The notes under the pieces are model-generated. The model was not told where the DNA came from and did no database searches. It was given only the letters and a program-made list of their open reading frames with translations. DNA of 64,000 bases from Herbaspirillum sp. GW103 (GTDB taxonomy: Bacteria; Pseudomonadota; Gammaproteobacteria; Burkholderiales; Burkholderiaceae_D), in assembly GCF_000261365.1 (NCBI RefSeq), contig NZ_AJVC01000003.1, positions 1,302,001-1,366,000 on the forward strand, written 5' to 3'. Positions 16,900 to 30,476 of this stretch are shown piece after piece (the first letter of the stretch is position 1; each line of letters begins with the position of its first letter). Position numbers and translations under genes: made by a program.

Positions 16900-19169
16900 C
16901 AGATCTCCTTGGCGATACTGCCGCGCACACGGCGCAGGCGCTCCAGCCTGGCCCTGGCGGCATAGGCGCAAAACAGCTGCGGCATGTCCTCGGGCAGGCG
17001 ACGACGCCAGTTGGGGTGGGGCTCGGTCATGCCGGGCAGGTTGGGTTGCTGGCTCAGGCCGAGGATGTCTTCCACCGGCACCACGGCCAGCGGCGCCGGG
17101 GTGGCTGCCACATATTCCAGTGCCGCATCGACGGCGATGGCGCACTCCTGCGGCACATCCGGCAAGCCGGACCCGGCATCGCCTGCGGACGCGGTGCACG
17201 CCACTTCCGGCAGCGGCCCGCTGGCCAGGCCCTGCTGCACCAGGGCCTGCCAGAGCTGGCTGCGCTCGTGGTAGCGCTGCTGGCGGGCAGCCGGCAAGCC
17301 CTGCTCGAGCTGGCCCAGGTGATCGCGCCAGAGCAGATCGGCAGCAGACCACCAACCGGCCACGGTCGGCAGATCATGCGTCGTCGTCACCGCAATGGCC
17401 TGGGGCGACCAGGCCGATGGCGGGAGGAAAGCCTGCTGGTCGCGCTGGAACCAGAGCACACGGATACCGGACACGCCGGCCGCATCGAGCACGGTATCGA
17501 AACCGGGCGGCACCGTGCCGAGGTCCTCGCCGATGACCACGGTGCGATGACGCCACGATTCCAGCGCAATCAGGCGCAACATGTCCTGCTGCGGGAAAGA
17601 TACATAGGCCCCCGCATCGGCATGGCAACCCTGCGGCACCAGCCACAAGCGGTTCAGGCCCAGCACATGGTCGATGCGCACTCCCCCGCCCTGCGCAAAC
17701 GTGGCGCGCAGCATGGACAGGTAGGCGCGGTAGCCGGACCGGCGCAGGGCCAGCGGCGAGAAAGCGCCCAGCCCCCAGTTCTGCCCTTGCGGGGCCAGAC
17801 GATCCGGCGGGGCACCCACGGTCAGTCCCGCTGCGATCTCGTCCTGATGGCTCCAGGCCTGGCTGCCGCCGTTGTCGGCCCCGACGGCCAGGTCGGCGAT
17901 CAGACCGATGGCCATGCCGGCCTGGCGCGCGCTCTCCTGGGCCTGTGCCAACTGGCGCGCGGCCTGCCATTGCAGGAACAGGTGGAAATCAATCTCGCCG
18001 GCATGCCCGGCCGCAAAGTCCTGCATTTCCGGCGTATCAGGATGGCGGCCAGCCTCGCCCCACGCTCGCCAGTCGCAGCAGCCGGGCATGCCCTGGCTGC
18101 TCAGATGATGGCTGTAGGCTTCAAACAAGGCGTGGGCGCGCAATGCAGCGCCGCCTTCGAGCTGGAAGGCGGCAAAGGCCGCCTGTTGCTTCACATCGTC
18201 CGCATGTTCGGTACGAAACAGGGCATACAGGCGACGCAGCAAGGTCATGCGATGGGCACCGGCGCGCGCCCAGTCGATCAGCGTGGCTTGTTGCAGGCGC
18301 TCGTGGGCGGAAATCATTTCCGACCCGCCCTCGGCCAGCACCTGAGCCTGGGCGTCGGCACCGAGGATGCCAGCCGGATCGATCAGGAAAGGATTGAGAA
18401 ACAAGCGGCTGGAGGGCGAATACGGACTGCTGCGGCCGGGGTCGGCAGCAAACATCGCATGCAGCGGCGACATCGCCAGCGCAGCGGCCCCGTATTGCGC
18501 GGCCATCGGCGCCAGTGCCGCCAGCGCGCCGAAGTGGCCGATACCGCCATCACCATAGACCTTGCGCGCCGGCTTGAGACTGTCGGTGCGCAAGGCATAG
18601 ACTTGCGCGGCCAGCGCCCAGCCGCGCTCGCGGCCCTGCTCTGCCAGCGCGTCGGCAATGCTGTAGCAGCGCGGTGGTGCGATGGCCAGGGTCAGGATAT
18701 GCCCCGCCACCAGCAGTCGGTGATAGCCGGGCACGTGGATGGGCGGCAGGGTCGGCGGCGCGTTCAGATCGGACGAAATCAGCAAGGTCAGGCGCGCGCC
18801 GTTGTCCAGCTCGACGCGACAGGACAGTCCGTGCAGGCGCGAATGCGCAGGCAGCGGGACAGGCTGGTGCTGCACGCCCGTGAGCAAGGGCGGCAGGTAA
18901 CCGACGGCGTGCTCGCGGTCCAGCAGCGCCAGGCTGTCATGGCAATCCCCGGGCGTGGCGCAGGGCAGGCCCAGCGCTTCCAGGATGGCCTGCAAGGCCT
19001 CGTCGGCGACGACCTGCGGCTGGTCATAGGCATCGATCCAGTGAATCGCGATGCCGGCACGCTCAGCCAAACGATATAAATCGTTTTCAAGCGTGGTCTG
19101 CTTGTACAAGGGCGCAGCCGCGGTCGGTGCCACGAGCGCGTCGGCATGCTGGCGCAGGGCGGCGTTCAT
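16899..19169 (-). CDS. malQ: 4-alpha-glucanotransferase (amylomaltase)
   Basis: 756 aa GH77 enzyme that transfers glucan segments between maltodextrins. This recycles the short chains left by debranching and TreYZ. The N-terminal domain (about 1-200) is the extended bacterial MalQ type. Catalytic stretches are VRIDHVLGLNRLWLVPQG (nucleophile Asp), VVIGEDLGTVPPG (acid/base Glu) and TTHDLPTVAGWW. The start at 19169 overlaps the treZ stop by 4 bases (ATGA), and its stop overlaps the treY start by one base. Placing malQ inside the treZ-treY pair suggests it feeds longer maltodextrins back to TreY. Confidence 0.95.
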   Translation of the reverse strand: MNAALRQHADALVAPTAAAPLYKQTTLENDLYRLAERAGIAIHWIDAYDQPQVVADEALQAILEALGLPCATPGDCHDSLALLDREHAVGYLPPLLTGVQHQPVPLPAHSRLHGLSCRVELDNGARLTLLISSDLNAPPTLPPIHVPGYHRLLVAGHILTLAIAPPRCYSIADALAEQGRERGWALAAQVYALRTDSLKPARKVYGDGGIGHFGALAALAPMAAQYGAAALAMSPLHAMFAADPGRSSPYSPSSRLFLNPFLIDPAGILGADAQAQVLAEGGSEMISAHERLQQATLIDWARAGAHRMTLLRRLYALFRTEHADDVKQQAAFAAFQLEGGAALRAHALFEAYSHHLSSQGMPGCCDWRAWGEAGRHPDTPEMQDFAAGHAGEIDFHLFLQWQAARQLAQAQESARQAGMAIGLIADLAVGADNGGSQAWSHQDEIAAGLTVGAPPDRLAPQGQNWGLGAFSPLALRRSGYRAYLSMLRATFAQGGGVRIDHVLGLNRLWLVPQGCHADAGAYVSFPQQDMLRLIALESWRHRTVVIGEDLGTVPPGFDTVLDAAGVSGIRVLWFQRDQQAFLPPSAWSPQAIAVTTTHDLPTVAGWWSAADLLWRDHLGQLEQGLPAARQQRYHERSQLWQALVQQGLASGPLPEVACTASAGDAGSGLPDVPQECAIAVDAALEYVAATPAPLAVVPVEDILGLSQQPNLPGMTEPHPNWRRRLPEDMPQLFCAYAARARLERLRRVRGSIAKEI

Positions 19170-21063
19170 GCTGTGCTCCCGGGTGAGGTGGCAGCACCCG
19201 GCGGCTCTCGCAGTGCCAGGATGGCATGCCCGGGGAAGCTGCCAGCGGCCAGCGCCGCCAGTGCGCCGCCACTGTCGAAGAGCACATCGGCGCCAGCCGG
19301 CTGGCTCAACTGGTCCAGGGCCTGTGGCAGCGCGGCTTCATCGAGATTGACGGTGATGTTGAGGACGCTGCCATTGGCCAGCTGCCAGCGGGCATGGACC
19401 GCCTTCGGACCGATGGCGCGGGCCTCCAGCGCCCTGGCGCCGCGCAGATAGGGGGCAATATGCAGCTTGCGGATGTGCAGCAGTTCGGCCACACGACGCA
19501 GACAGGCCGCCGAACCGGGCGCCGGGCCCGGCTCCGGGATGGAAGAGACGAAGGTGGCAAAACTGTTGGGGTCCGGAATCTGCTCCAGCAATGCGGGATC
19601 GGCGAATTGCGGGAAGCGTGCGAACTCGCGTCGGCGCCCTTCACGCACGGCCCTCACCAGCTCTTCATCGCGATGGCTGGTGAAATACAGGAAGGGTTGC
19701 ACCGCGCAGAATTCCTCGCCCATGAACAGCATTGGCACCTGCGGTGCCAGCAGGATCAGCGCCTGCGCGGCGTGCAGCGCCAGCGGATGGGCCAGCACGG
19801 TGAGTCGCTCACCAAAGGCGCGGTTGCCGATCTGGTCGTGGTTCTGCAGGAAATTGACAAAGGCCGTCGGCGGCAGGTCCGCACTGGGTTCGCCGCGCGG
19901 CTCCCCCGAATAGGGCGAGACCTCGCCCTGGTAGACAAAACCCTGTTGCAGACAGCGCGCCAGTTTCTCGGCAGGCGACTCGGCGTAGGCGGCGTAGTAG
20001 CCACTGTCTTCACCGGTGAGCAGCACGTGCAGGACGTGGTGCGCATCGTCATTCCACTGCGCATCGTAGACATGAGTGGAACGCTCGCGCACCTGCCCGA
20101 TCTCGGCCAGGTCCGCCTCGACTTGCACGGCGGCGGTATGGCCCAGCAGGTGGGCGGCATTGCCATCGTGCTCCAGCACCAGATGCACGTGACGCTCGCT
20201 GCCGATTTCGGCGCGGATGCGCTGGCCCAGATTCACCAGCCAGTCCGGTTCGCAGATGGCATGCACGGCATCCAGGCGCAAACCGTCGAAACGGTATTCC
20301 TGTAGCCAGTAGAGCGCGTTCCGGGTGAAGAAATCGGCCACCTCGGGGCGGCGGAAATCGATGGTCGCGCCCCATAGCGTATTCATGTCATGGCGGAAGA
20401 ATTCCGGGGCATAGCTGTGCAGGTAATTGCCATCCGGACCGAAGTGGTTGTAGACCACATCAAGGAACACCATCATGCCCAGCCCGTGGGCGGTATCGAT
20501 CAGGGCCTTGAGCTGTTCCGGGGTGCCATAGCTGGCGTCCGGTGCGAAAGGCAGTACACCGTCGTAGCCCCAGTTGTGGGCACCGGGGAATTCCGCCACC
20601 GGCATCAGTTCGATGGCCGTGATGCCCAGCTCGGCCAGTTCGGCCAGGCGTTGCTGGATACCGGCAAAGCCGCCCAGCGCGCCCGGATGCAGTTCGTAGA
20701 GCACGGTCTCTTCCCACGGACGGCCCTGCCAGTTCGGATGCTGCCAGAGGAAGGCTTGCGCATCCACCACCACGCTGGGATCGAAGACATCTCCGGCCTG
20801 CCCGCGCGAAGCCGGGTCCGGTGCCACCACCTCGCCCTGCTCGCGGGTCTGGAACACGTAGCGATACAGGGTGCCCGGATCGCATTCGGTCTCCAGCACA
20901 TACCACGCCGGGGCGGCTGGATCTTCCGACCTCATCGGCACGCGACCCCGTCCGATGATCTCCACGGCGACCGCCTCGGCACCCGGTGCCCAGACGCGGA
21001 AACGAACCTGGCCGGGGCCAGTGACCTGGGCGCCAAACGGCAGCCTCACGGAAAAGCGGGCAC

Positions 21064-21067
<4 letters not shown>
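19166..21067 (-). CDS. treZ: Malto-oligosyltrehalose trehalohydrolase
   Basis: 633 aa GH13 enzyme that releases trehalose from maltooligosyl-trehalose made by TreY. An N-terminal CBM48-like domain (VRFRVWAPGAEAVAVEI) precedes the barrel: YELHPGALGGFAG, LMPVAEFPGAHNWGYDGV, VVYNHFGPDGNYL, nucleophile Asp in FDGLRLDAVHAI, Glu in LVLEHDGNAAHL and NHDQIGNRAFGERL. ATG 21067 is preferred over 21082 because it gives the 4-base ATGA overlap with the glgX stop seen at other joints of this operon. Confidence 0.95.
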
Positions 21068-23331
<2,264 letters not shown>

Positions 23332-23333
23332 TA

Positions 23334-25742
23334 TCAGGACTCTCTGCGCAGGATCAGGGTGGACAGCGGAGGCAGGTTCAGCTCGATGGAAGTCGGGTGG
23401 CCATGCCAGCCGACGTCCTGCACTTGCACCTGGCCCAGGTTGCCGCTGTTGCTGCCGCCATAGACGGCGGCATCGGTGTTGAGCACTTCGCGCCAGACCC
23501 CGTTGCGGCCGGGTGCAGCGGGCGGCACGCCGATGCGGTAGCGGGTGCGCGGCACCGGCGTCAGATTGACCACGATGAGCACCGGCGGACCTTCATCGGC
23601 ATAGCGGAAATACGCCAGCACGCTGTTGACGCTGTCGTCGCCCACCGCCCACGAGAAGCCGTCGGCGCGACAGTCGCGCTGGTGCAGGGCCGGTTCGCTG
23701 CGATAGAGATGATTGAGATCGCTGACCAGCTGGCGCAACTGGCGGTGCCCGGCAGGATGGCCGCCGTGTTCATCCAGCAGATGCCAGTAGGGCGACTTGT
23801 CATGGTCGAACTCGTCGGGCTGGCCGAACTCGCTGCCCATGAACAGCAGCTTCTTGCCGGGATGGCTCCACATGAAGCCGAAATAGGCGCGCACGTTGGC
23901 AAAGCGGCGCCATTCGTCGCCCGGCATCTTGTTCAACAGCGCGCGCTTGCCGTGGACCACCTCATCGTGCGATATCGGCAAGATGAAGTTTTCGGAGAAT
24001 CCATACAGCAGACCGAATGTCATGTCGTGATGGTGATAACGCCGGAACAGCGGGTCATGTTCCATGTAGCGCAGGGTGTCGTTCATCCAGCCCATGTTCC
24101 ACTTGTAGCTGAAGCCCAGGCCGTGATGATCGGCCTGGTCCTTGACCTCGGCGGTCACGCCGGGCCAGGAGGTGGATTCTTCGGCGATCATCAGCACACC
24201 GGGGCAGCGCTGCGCCACCACGGTATTGAGCTCGCGCAGGAAGGCCACGGCCTCCAGGTTCTCGCGACCACCGTGAACGTTGGGCACCCACTGGCCGGAC
24301 TTGCGGCTGTAATCGCGATAGAGCATTGAGGCCACCGCATCCACGCGCAGACCGTCGACGTGGAAATGCTCAATCCACTCCAGGGCGCTGGCGATCAGGA
24401 AGCCGCGCACTTCATTGCGGCCGAGATTGAAGATCAGCGTGTTCCAATCCTGGTGGAAGCCCTCGCGCGGATCGGCGTGCTCGTAGAGCGCGGTGCCGTC
24501 GAATTGCGCCAGCCCGTGCTGGTCACTCGGGAAATGCGCCGGCACCCAGTCCAGCAGCACGCCGATGCCGGCCTGGTGGCAACGGTCGACGAAGGCGGCG
24601 AAGCGCTCCGGTTTGCCGAAGCGCGCGCTGGGCGCAAACATGCTGATGGGTTGGTAGCCCCAGGAGCCGCCGAAGGGATGCTCCATCACCGGCATGAGTT
24701 CGATATGGGTAAAGCCCATCTCCAGCACATAGGGGATCAGCTGATCGGCCAGCTCATCCCAGCTCAGGTTGCGATGGGCCTGTTCCGGCACGCGGCGCCA
24801 GGAAGCGGGATGGAGCTCGTAGATGGACATCGGCGCCGAGCGCGACTGGCGCTGTGCACGCTCGGCCATCCACTGCTGATCCTGCCAGAGATAAGGACGA
24901 GCGTCGGCCACCACCGAGGCAGTGGCCGGCGGGGCTTCGGTCGCGCGCGCCACCGGATCGGCCTTGAGCGGCAGCAACACGCCGTCGCGCCCGACGATCT
25001 CGTACTTGTAGACGTCGCCGGGACCGATGCGCGGGATGAACAGCTCCCACACGCCCGGCTCGTGGCGCAGGCGCATGACGTGGCGTCGGCCATCCCACTG
25101 GTTGAAGTCGCCCACCACCGAGACGCGCTCGGCATTGGGGGCCCATACCGCAAAGCGGGTACCGGGTACGCCATCGATCTCCATCGGGCGCGCACCCAGG
25201 CAATCGGCCAGCTGACGATGCCGCCCCTCCTGCAGCAGGTGCAGGTCGAGCTCACCGAGCAGCAGGCCGAAGGCATAAGGATCCTCGGTCGCTTGCACGC
25301 TGCGGCTGCCGTCGGGGATCGGCCAGTCTACCTCCAGCGTATAAGGCACTGCATGGCGCCGCTGGTCCAGCCCGGTGACCACGCCGCTGAAGAAACCGCT
25401 GGCTTGCCCGTGCAGCCGGAATTGCTGCAACTCGCCCAGCAACACGCCACTGTGGCGGCAGCGCACCCGCACTGCGGCGGCACCGGGGTGGAAGGCGCGA
25501 AGGGACGACACGCCGCCGGGCTGGCGCCCATAGCGCGGGCCCAGCAGGCTGAAGGGCTGCGCCAGACGCCCTGCCAGCAGGGCCTGAAGCAGGCCCTGTT
25601 CTTCAAAGGAAAGGGACAAGGCAGTTTGCTCCGGAAAACCGGTGCAATGAGAGGGCGAAGACGGTTGCGCCGAGCTGGCGTCGGAAACATCTTCCATGGA
25701 CTCCGTGGAAGCCCTGTACGCCGTGACAGACATGCCGGACAT
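23334..25742 (-). CDS. glgB: 1,4-alpha-glucan branching enzyme
   Basis: 802 aa, which is longer than the common 730-aa form because of an extra N-terminal CBM48-like region (about 60-150) before the second one ([20 protein letters not shown]). It makes alpha-1,6 branches during glycogen synthesis. The barrel shows [40 protein letters not shown] (nucleophile), [13 protein letters not shown] (acid/base) and [12 protein letters not shown]. Start 25742 is chosen for the CAGGAG placed 5 bases upstream; the frame continues 19 codons further without such a site. It is first gene of the five-gene unit and is separated from glgA by a terminator. Confidence 0.95.
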   Translation of the reverse strand: MSGMSVTAYRASTESMEDVSDASSAQPSSPSHCTGFPEQTALSLSFEEQGLLQALLAGRLAQPFSLLGPRYGRQPGGVSSLRAFHPGAAAVRVRCRHSGVLLGELQQFRLHGQASGFFSGVVTGLDQRRHAVPYTLEVDWPIPDGSRSVQATEDPYAFGLLLGELDLHLLQEGRHRQLADCLGARPMEIDGVPGTRFAVWAPNAERVSVVGDFNQWDGRRHVMRLRHEPGVWELFIPRIGPGDVYKYEIVGRDGVLLPLKADPVARATEAPPATASVVADARPYLWQDQQWMAERAQRQSRSAPMSIYELHPASWRRVPEQAHRNLSWDELADQLIPYVLEMGFTHIELMPVMEHPFGGSWGYQPISMFAPSARFGKPERFAAFVDRCHQAGIGVLLDWVPAHFPSDQHGLAQFDGTALYEHADPREGFHQDWNTLIFNLGRNEVRGFLIASALEWIEHFHVDGLRVDAVASMLYRDYSRKSGQWVPNVHGGRENLEAVAFLRELNTVVAQRCPGVLMIAEESTSWPGVTAEVKDQADHHGLGFSYKWNMGWMNDTLRYMEHDPLFRRYHHHDMTFGLLYGFSENFILPISHDEVVHGKRALLNKMPGDEWRRFANVRAYFGFMWSHPGKKLLFMGSEFGQPDEFDHDKSPYWHLLDEHGGHPAGHRQLRQLVSDLNHLYRSEPALHQRDCRADGFSWAVGDDSVNSVLAYFRYADEGPPVLIVVNLTPVPRTRYRIGVPPAAPGRNGVWREVLNTDAAVYGGSNSGNLGQVQVQDVGWHGHPTSIELNLPPLSTLILRRES

Positions 25743-25797
25743 GCACACTCCTGTTGTTGTTATCGGGTTGATCGAAAAAGCGCAAAAAAACGGAATC

Positions 25798-25827
25798 AAA
25801 AACCGGCGCGTCGGAGCAGCGCGCCGG
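25798..25827 (-). terminator. Intrinsic terminator after glgA
   Basis: A perfect 8-bp stem (CCGGCGCG at 25803-25810, CGCGCCGG at 25820-25827) with a 9-base loop is followed on the minus strand by a run of five T (25802-25798) and a second T-run soon after. It lies between the glgA stop and the glgB start, so glgB-treY must have at least a partly separate promoter in the remaining 55 or so bases, or depend on read-through. Confidence 0.75.
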
Positions 25828-25921
25828 CAAACACCTCCCCTGCCCGGCCCACGTGGACCGAGTGAGGATCAGATCGGAATGTCGCCAGGGCCCAGAGCTC
25901 AGCGGGCCCCGCAAGCGTCGC

Positions 25922-27523
25922 TCAGGCAGCGGCCACTGACACCGGTACGCCCACCGCCCCCGCCAGTGCCGCAGCGATGGCGGCAGCCGGGCTGACCGCG
26001 CGCTCATGCTGAGCATGGGCCTGTGCGGCGGGCCGTTCGACGGCCAGCGGACGTGGAGCGAACAGCGGACGCACCGCCATGTCGGCCACGTGGGCATAGG
26101 CATCGAGGTAGGCGCGGGTGGGTCCGGCCCAGTCGCAGTCGATGCTCATGGCATTGCGCTGCACGCTCTGCCAGCGCTCCGTGTCACCGTAGAGGGCGAA
26201 GGCACGTGCCACGGCATGCTGCATGTCGGCTGCGGTCTCGCCTTCGAAGAGCACGCCGGTGGCGCGCTGCGGGTCGAGGTCGGCATCGCGGACGGTATCG
26301 ACCAGCCCGCCCACACGCGAGCCGATGGGGATGGCGCCGTAACGCATCGCATACAGGGGCGTGAGGCCGAAAGGCTCGAAACGGGTCGGGTGCAGCAGCA
26401 TGTCGCTGCCGGCGTGCAGGGCGTGGGCACGACGCTCGTCATAGCCGATATGCACGGCGATGCGACCGCGATAGTGCTCGGCCAGATCGAGGAAGGCCGC
26501 TTCGTAATCATGGTCGCCACACCCCAGGATCACCACCTGCAGGCGCGGATGGCGCGCCATGATGCCGGGCAGTGCCTCGATCACCACATCGGCCATCTTC
26601 TGGTGCGAGATCCGCGAGCCCAGACCCATCACCGGGGCGAAGGGATCAACCGGCAGGCCGAAGAGCTTTTGCAGGTCGCGCTTGCAGGCGGCCTTGCCCT
26701 TCATGTTGCCGATGCTGAAGTTGCGGGCAATGAGCGGATCATCAGCGGGATTCCACAGCGCGGCATCGATGGCATTGGGGATGGCGCGCAGGTCCAGCTT
26801 GCGGAAGGACAGGATGCCGTCCATGCCGCAGCCGAAGCGCGGGGTCATGATCTCTTCGGCGTAGTTCTTGCTGACGGTGGAGACGCAGTCCGAGAAGCGG
26901 ATGCCGGCCTTGAGGAAGGACAGCTTGCCCCAGTATTCGACGCCGTCGCCGGTCAGGAGATGCTGGGGGATGCCGATCTGCTCGGCCGATTCCAGCGCAA
27001 AATTGCCCTGGAAGGCGAGATTGTGGATGGTCAGCATGGTGCCGATGTGATCCAGCCCGCGCAGCTTGAGCAGGCAGGGAATCAGGCCGGCATGCCAGTC
27101 GTTGGCATGCACCACGTGCGGCACCGGCAGACTGGTTTCGCCGGCGCAGATGGCCACGGCCGCATGCGACAGATCGGCGAAGCACAGGGCGTTGTCGCTG
27201 AACTCGATGCCATCGCTATCGACGTAGGGATTGGCGCCACGCTGGCGAAAACGCGCCGTATCCAGCAACAGCGCCGGCACCTCGGTGCCGGGGACGGTGC
27301 CGCGCAAGAGGCGGCCGGCGCCACCGGGCAGACCGTGCTTCAAACCGATCTGTACCGTGTCGCCAAGGTTGCGCACCGCCTCCGGATAGGCGGGCATGAG
27401 GATGCTGGCATCGATACCGACTTTGCGCAGCGATACGGCCAGCGCCGTCATCACGTCGGCCAGGCCACCGGTCTTGACGAGCGGTACGGCCTCTGAGCTG
27501 ACTAACAGAACTCGAGCTTGCAA
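25922..27523 (-). CDS. glgA: Glycogen synthase (ADP-glucose type)
   Basis: 533 aa GT5 enzyme that extends alpha-1,4 glucan. The N-terminal MQARVLLVSSEAVPLVKTGGLADV carries the KxGGLxDV substrate-binding motif. VVHANDWHAGLIPCLLK, LTIHNLAFQGNF and the C-terminal HPTRFEPFGLTPLYAMRYG with the conserved Glu are present. The start at 27523 is TTG, preceded by AGGGG; no ATG lies nearby in frame. The C-terminal tail (about 490-533) is Ala/Pro-rich and longer than usual. No glgC (ADP-glucose pyrophosphorylase) is in the window, so its substrate must come from elsewhere. A terminator follows the gene. Confidence 0.94.
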   Translation of the reverse strand: MQARVLLVSSEAVPLVKTGGLADVMTALAVSLRKVGIDASILMPAYPEAVRNLGDTVQIGLKHGLPGGAGRLLRGTVPGTEVPALLLDTARFRQRGANPYVDSDGIEFSDNALCFADLSHAAVAICAGETSLPVPHVVHANDWHAGLIPCLLKLRGLDHIGTMLTIHNLAFQGNFALESAEQIGIPQHLLTGDGVEYWGKLSFLKAGIRFSDCVSTVSKNYAEEIMTPRFGCGMDGILSFRKLDLRAIPNAIDAALWNPADDPLIARNFSIGNMKGKAACKRDLQKLFGLPVDPFAPVMGLGSRISHQKMADVVIEALPGIMARHPRLQVVILGCGDHDYEAAFLDLAEHYRGRIAVHIGYDERRAHALHAGSDMLLHPTRFEPFGLTPLYAMRYGAIPIGSRVGGLVDTVRDADLDPQRATGVLFEGETAADMQHAVARAFALYGDTERWQSVQRNAMSIDCDWAGPTRAYLDAYAHVADMAVRPLFAPRPLAVERPAAQAHAQHERAVSPAAAIAAALAGAVGVPVSVAAA

Positions 27524-27738
27524 GATGGACCCCTAATGTGTGAAAGCACCTGAGATGGAAAGCACCCTTGGCTCGTCGCATCGCATGGTTTGTCGTCCCG
27601 ACCGTGGCTTGATCCGGTGGCCGGGACGAAAACATGTCCTTCTTGTTGATGTTGGACTGGACAGTCTGTTGAGCGCCGATGATTGACGTTATACGGATCG
27701 GCAGATCCGCTCACTATCGGACAGCGGCCTGAGATGGC

Positions 27739-27754
27739 GTAGGATGAATCCTAC
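27739..27754. promoter_or_regulatory. Short inverted repeat, possible operator
   Basis: GTAGGAT and ATCCTAC separated by GA form a near-continuous 16-bp palindrome about 215 bases upstream of the glgA start. There is no T-run, so it is not a terminator. An operator role is only a guess. Confidence 0.25.
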
Positions 27755-27931
27755 TGTTGCAGCGCGGCGAAAAATCCCTCATGCGCGCCTGCGTTGACGC
27801 GCTGCGCCGGTATCTTGCTGGCGGCTTGCGGTGGTCGATCACGGAAGAGCTGGCAACGCTGCATTGGCACTGCGTTGCCAGATGAGCTGATGAAACGGCG
27901 CAATGATTCGGGCGGCATGAACGCTTTGAAG

Positions 27932-28003
27932 CATCCAAACCATCCATGCCATCCAAACTATTTAAACGATTTAAACCATTTAAATACTTTAAATAATTTA
28001 AAT
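27932..28003. repeat. AT-rich 9-bp degenerate tandem repeat, 8 units
   Basis: Eight consecutive 9-bp units can be laid out without gaps, drifting from catccaaac through gatttaaac to aatttaaat. The last five units share TTTAAA, or a one-base variant of it. The stretch is far more AT-rich than its surroundings. It lies in a region without a convincing gene. Confidence 0.8.
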
Positions 28004-28416
28004 CGTTTCGCAGCGAGCGCCACCAAGAAGGCAAGCAGAAAGTGCGTCCCGAACCCTCATTGCTTACGTCAGGTGCAAGGAAGCTTCATGTTAGTGAGCC
28101 GGGGACGGAGGCGCAAATTGAACCTCTCTATGTGCAACCCGTCGTCATTGCGCCCCTGTATCCCTCATCCGTGGCAGCGACCGCCCGGCCCCGGACTCAG
28201 GCGTCAGCCCAGGAGGATTGCCAGGCATCAACATTGCGCGTCTTCCTACAAAAATTTAAGCCGCTCACTACCTGTTGCAGCGCAACCAAAACGGCTAATA
28301 TTGCATCATTCGGATTGCCAAAACGTTCATATCCCTGATATCGCGTAGGGCAGTCCCGCCCGCCCTGCATTGCCACCGGCGGGCCTGCACGAGATTTTCA
28401 TCCCTTGGAGATCATC

Positions 28417-28599
28417 ATGTCGCAACTCAACCCCGGCATTACCGGCACCGTTCCTGCCAGCGCACCCGTGAAGGTCGTCAGCGCCCCGCCCGAAGACCTG
28501 CAGCACGTCAACGACGATGCCGCAGCGGCCCGCAACCTGACGGCCATCCGCATTCGCGGCCAGCTGGCAGAACTGGACGTGGAGCATCAACAGCTCTGA
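28417..28599 (+). CDS. Hypothetical small protein, 60 aa
   Basis: ATG 28417 follows TTGGAG (28405-28410) with 6 bases between. The product starts MSQLNPGITGTVPASAPVKV, is soluble, and ends in a helical stretch (NLTAIRIRGQLAELDVEHQQL). There is no signal peptide or cysteine. A clear terminator follows 50 bases after the stop, supporting a real short transcript. I recognise no family. Confidence 0.6.
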   Translation: MSQLNPGITGTVPASAPVKVVSAPPEDLQHVNDDAAAARNLTAIRIRGQLAELDVEHQQL

Positions 28600-28648
28600 T
28601 GTCGTCCCGGGCTTCGCGGTTTTTGACACGAAGCTTCATGGCCGTTGC

Positions 28649-28705
28649 GGCCGGAATCAGGAAGGGTCCCGGCCCTGAAGGATTCCGGCCGTTTTCTTTT
28701 CTTTT
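28649..28705 (+). terminator. Strong intrinsic terminator after the 60-aa gene
   Basis: GGCCGGAATC (28649-28658) and GATTCCGGCC (28681-28690) form a perfect 10-bp stem, with further pairing in the loop (AGGGTCC/GGCCCT). A T-rich tract follows on the plus strand (28691-28705). Confidence 0.85.
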
Positions 28706-28738
28706 TCTTCATATCGCCCCTAAACCACCGTCCTACGG

Positions 28739-30305
<1,567 letters not shown>

Positions 30306-30310
<5 letters not shown>

Positions 30311-30316
30311 ATCGAC
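30306..30316. promoter_or_regulatory. Possible NorR half-type site overlapping the norR start
   Basis: GTCATATCGAC fits GT-N7-AC and covers the norR start codon (reverse strand). It could give autoregulation. The match is only to the loose consensus. Confidence 0.35.
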
Positions 30317-30336
30317 TACCAGCGAAAGAATAAAAA

Positions 30337-30362
30337 GTCATTATGACACAGGTCATTACTAC
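30337..30362. promoter_or_regulatory. NorR enhancer sites
   Basis: GTCATTATGAC (30337-30347) is a perfect palindrome matching the NorR consensus GTCA-N3-TGAC. GTCATTACTAC (30352-30362) fits GT-N7-AC and starts 15 bases later. A weaker GTCATTGAT starts at 30378. The sites lie 60-70 bases upstream of the sigma-54 promoter, the expected place for NorR enhancers. Confidence 0.75.
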
Positions 30363-30404
30363 CTCATCAATCAGCAAGTCATTGATTTCATTGGATTCAT
30401 GCGA

Positions 30405-30420
30405 TGGCACGCGTCTTGTA
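30405..30420 (+). promoter_or_regulatory. Sigma-54 promoter of hmpA
   Basis: TGGCAC (30405-30410), five bases, then TTGTA (30416-30420) matches TGGCAC-N5-TTGCA with one change (C to T at -12). The GG-N10-GT spacing is exact. Transcription should begin near 30431, about 45 bases before hmpA. Confidence 0.75.
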
Positions 30421-30476
30421 ACAAGGAGAGGGAACCGGCTATTCCGGCCCCTTCCCACTCTCCTGAAAGGTTCAGC

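Larger units (their letters stand above)
27524..28416. other. 893-bp gene-poor region between glgA and a small gene
   Basis: Holds the glgA upstream region, a short palindrome (27739-27754) and an AT-rich 9-bp tandem repeat (27932-28003). Open frames on both strands (for example 27794-28348 + and 27714-28034 -) read through the repeat but have Arg/His/Pro-rich, non-domain-like composition. I treat them as chance. A possible -10 box (TAATAT, 28296-28301) with a TTGCAG 15 bases upstream could drive the 60-aa gene. Confidence 0.5.

Noticed and set aside
13942-17355. treY extended to a 1137-aa protein
   Set aside because: The extra 152 residues overlap malQ in another frame; the one-base TGATG overlap marks the real start at 16899.
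16836-19079. 747-aa open frame on the plus strand
   Set aside because: It is the reverse shadow of malQ/treY, whose catalytic motifs are clear; the shadow is rich in Gly, Gln, His and Arg with no domain.
27794-28348. 184-aa plus-strand frame through the 9-bp repeat
   Set aside because: Composition is Arg/His/Pro/Ser-rich and the repeat alone explains its regular Leu-Asn pattern; no ribosome site was seen.
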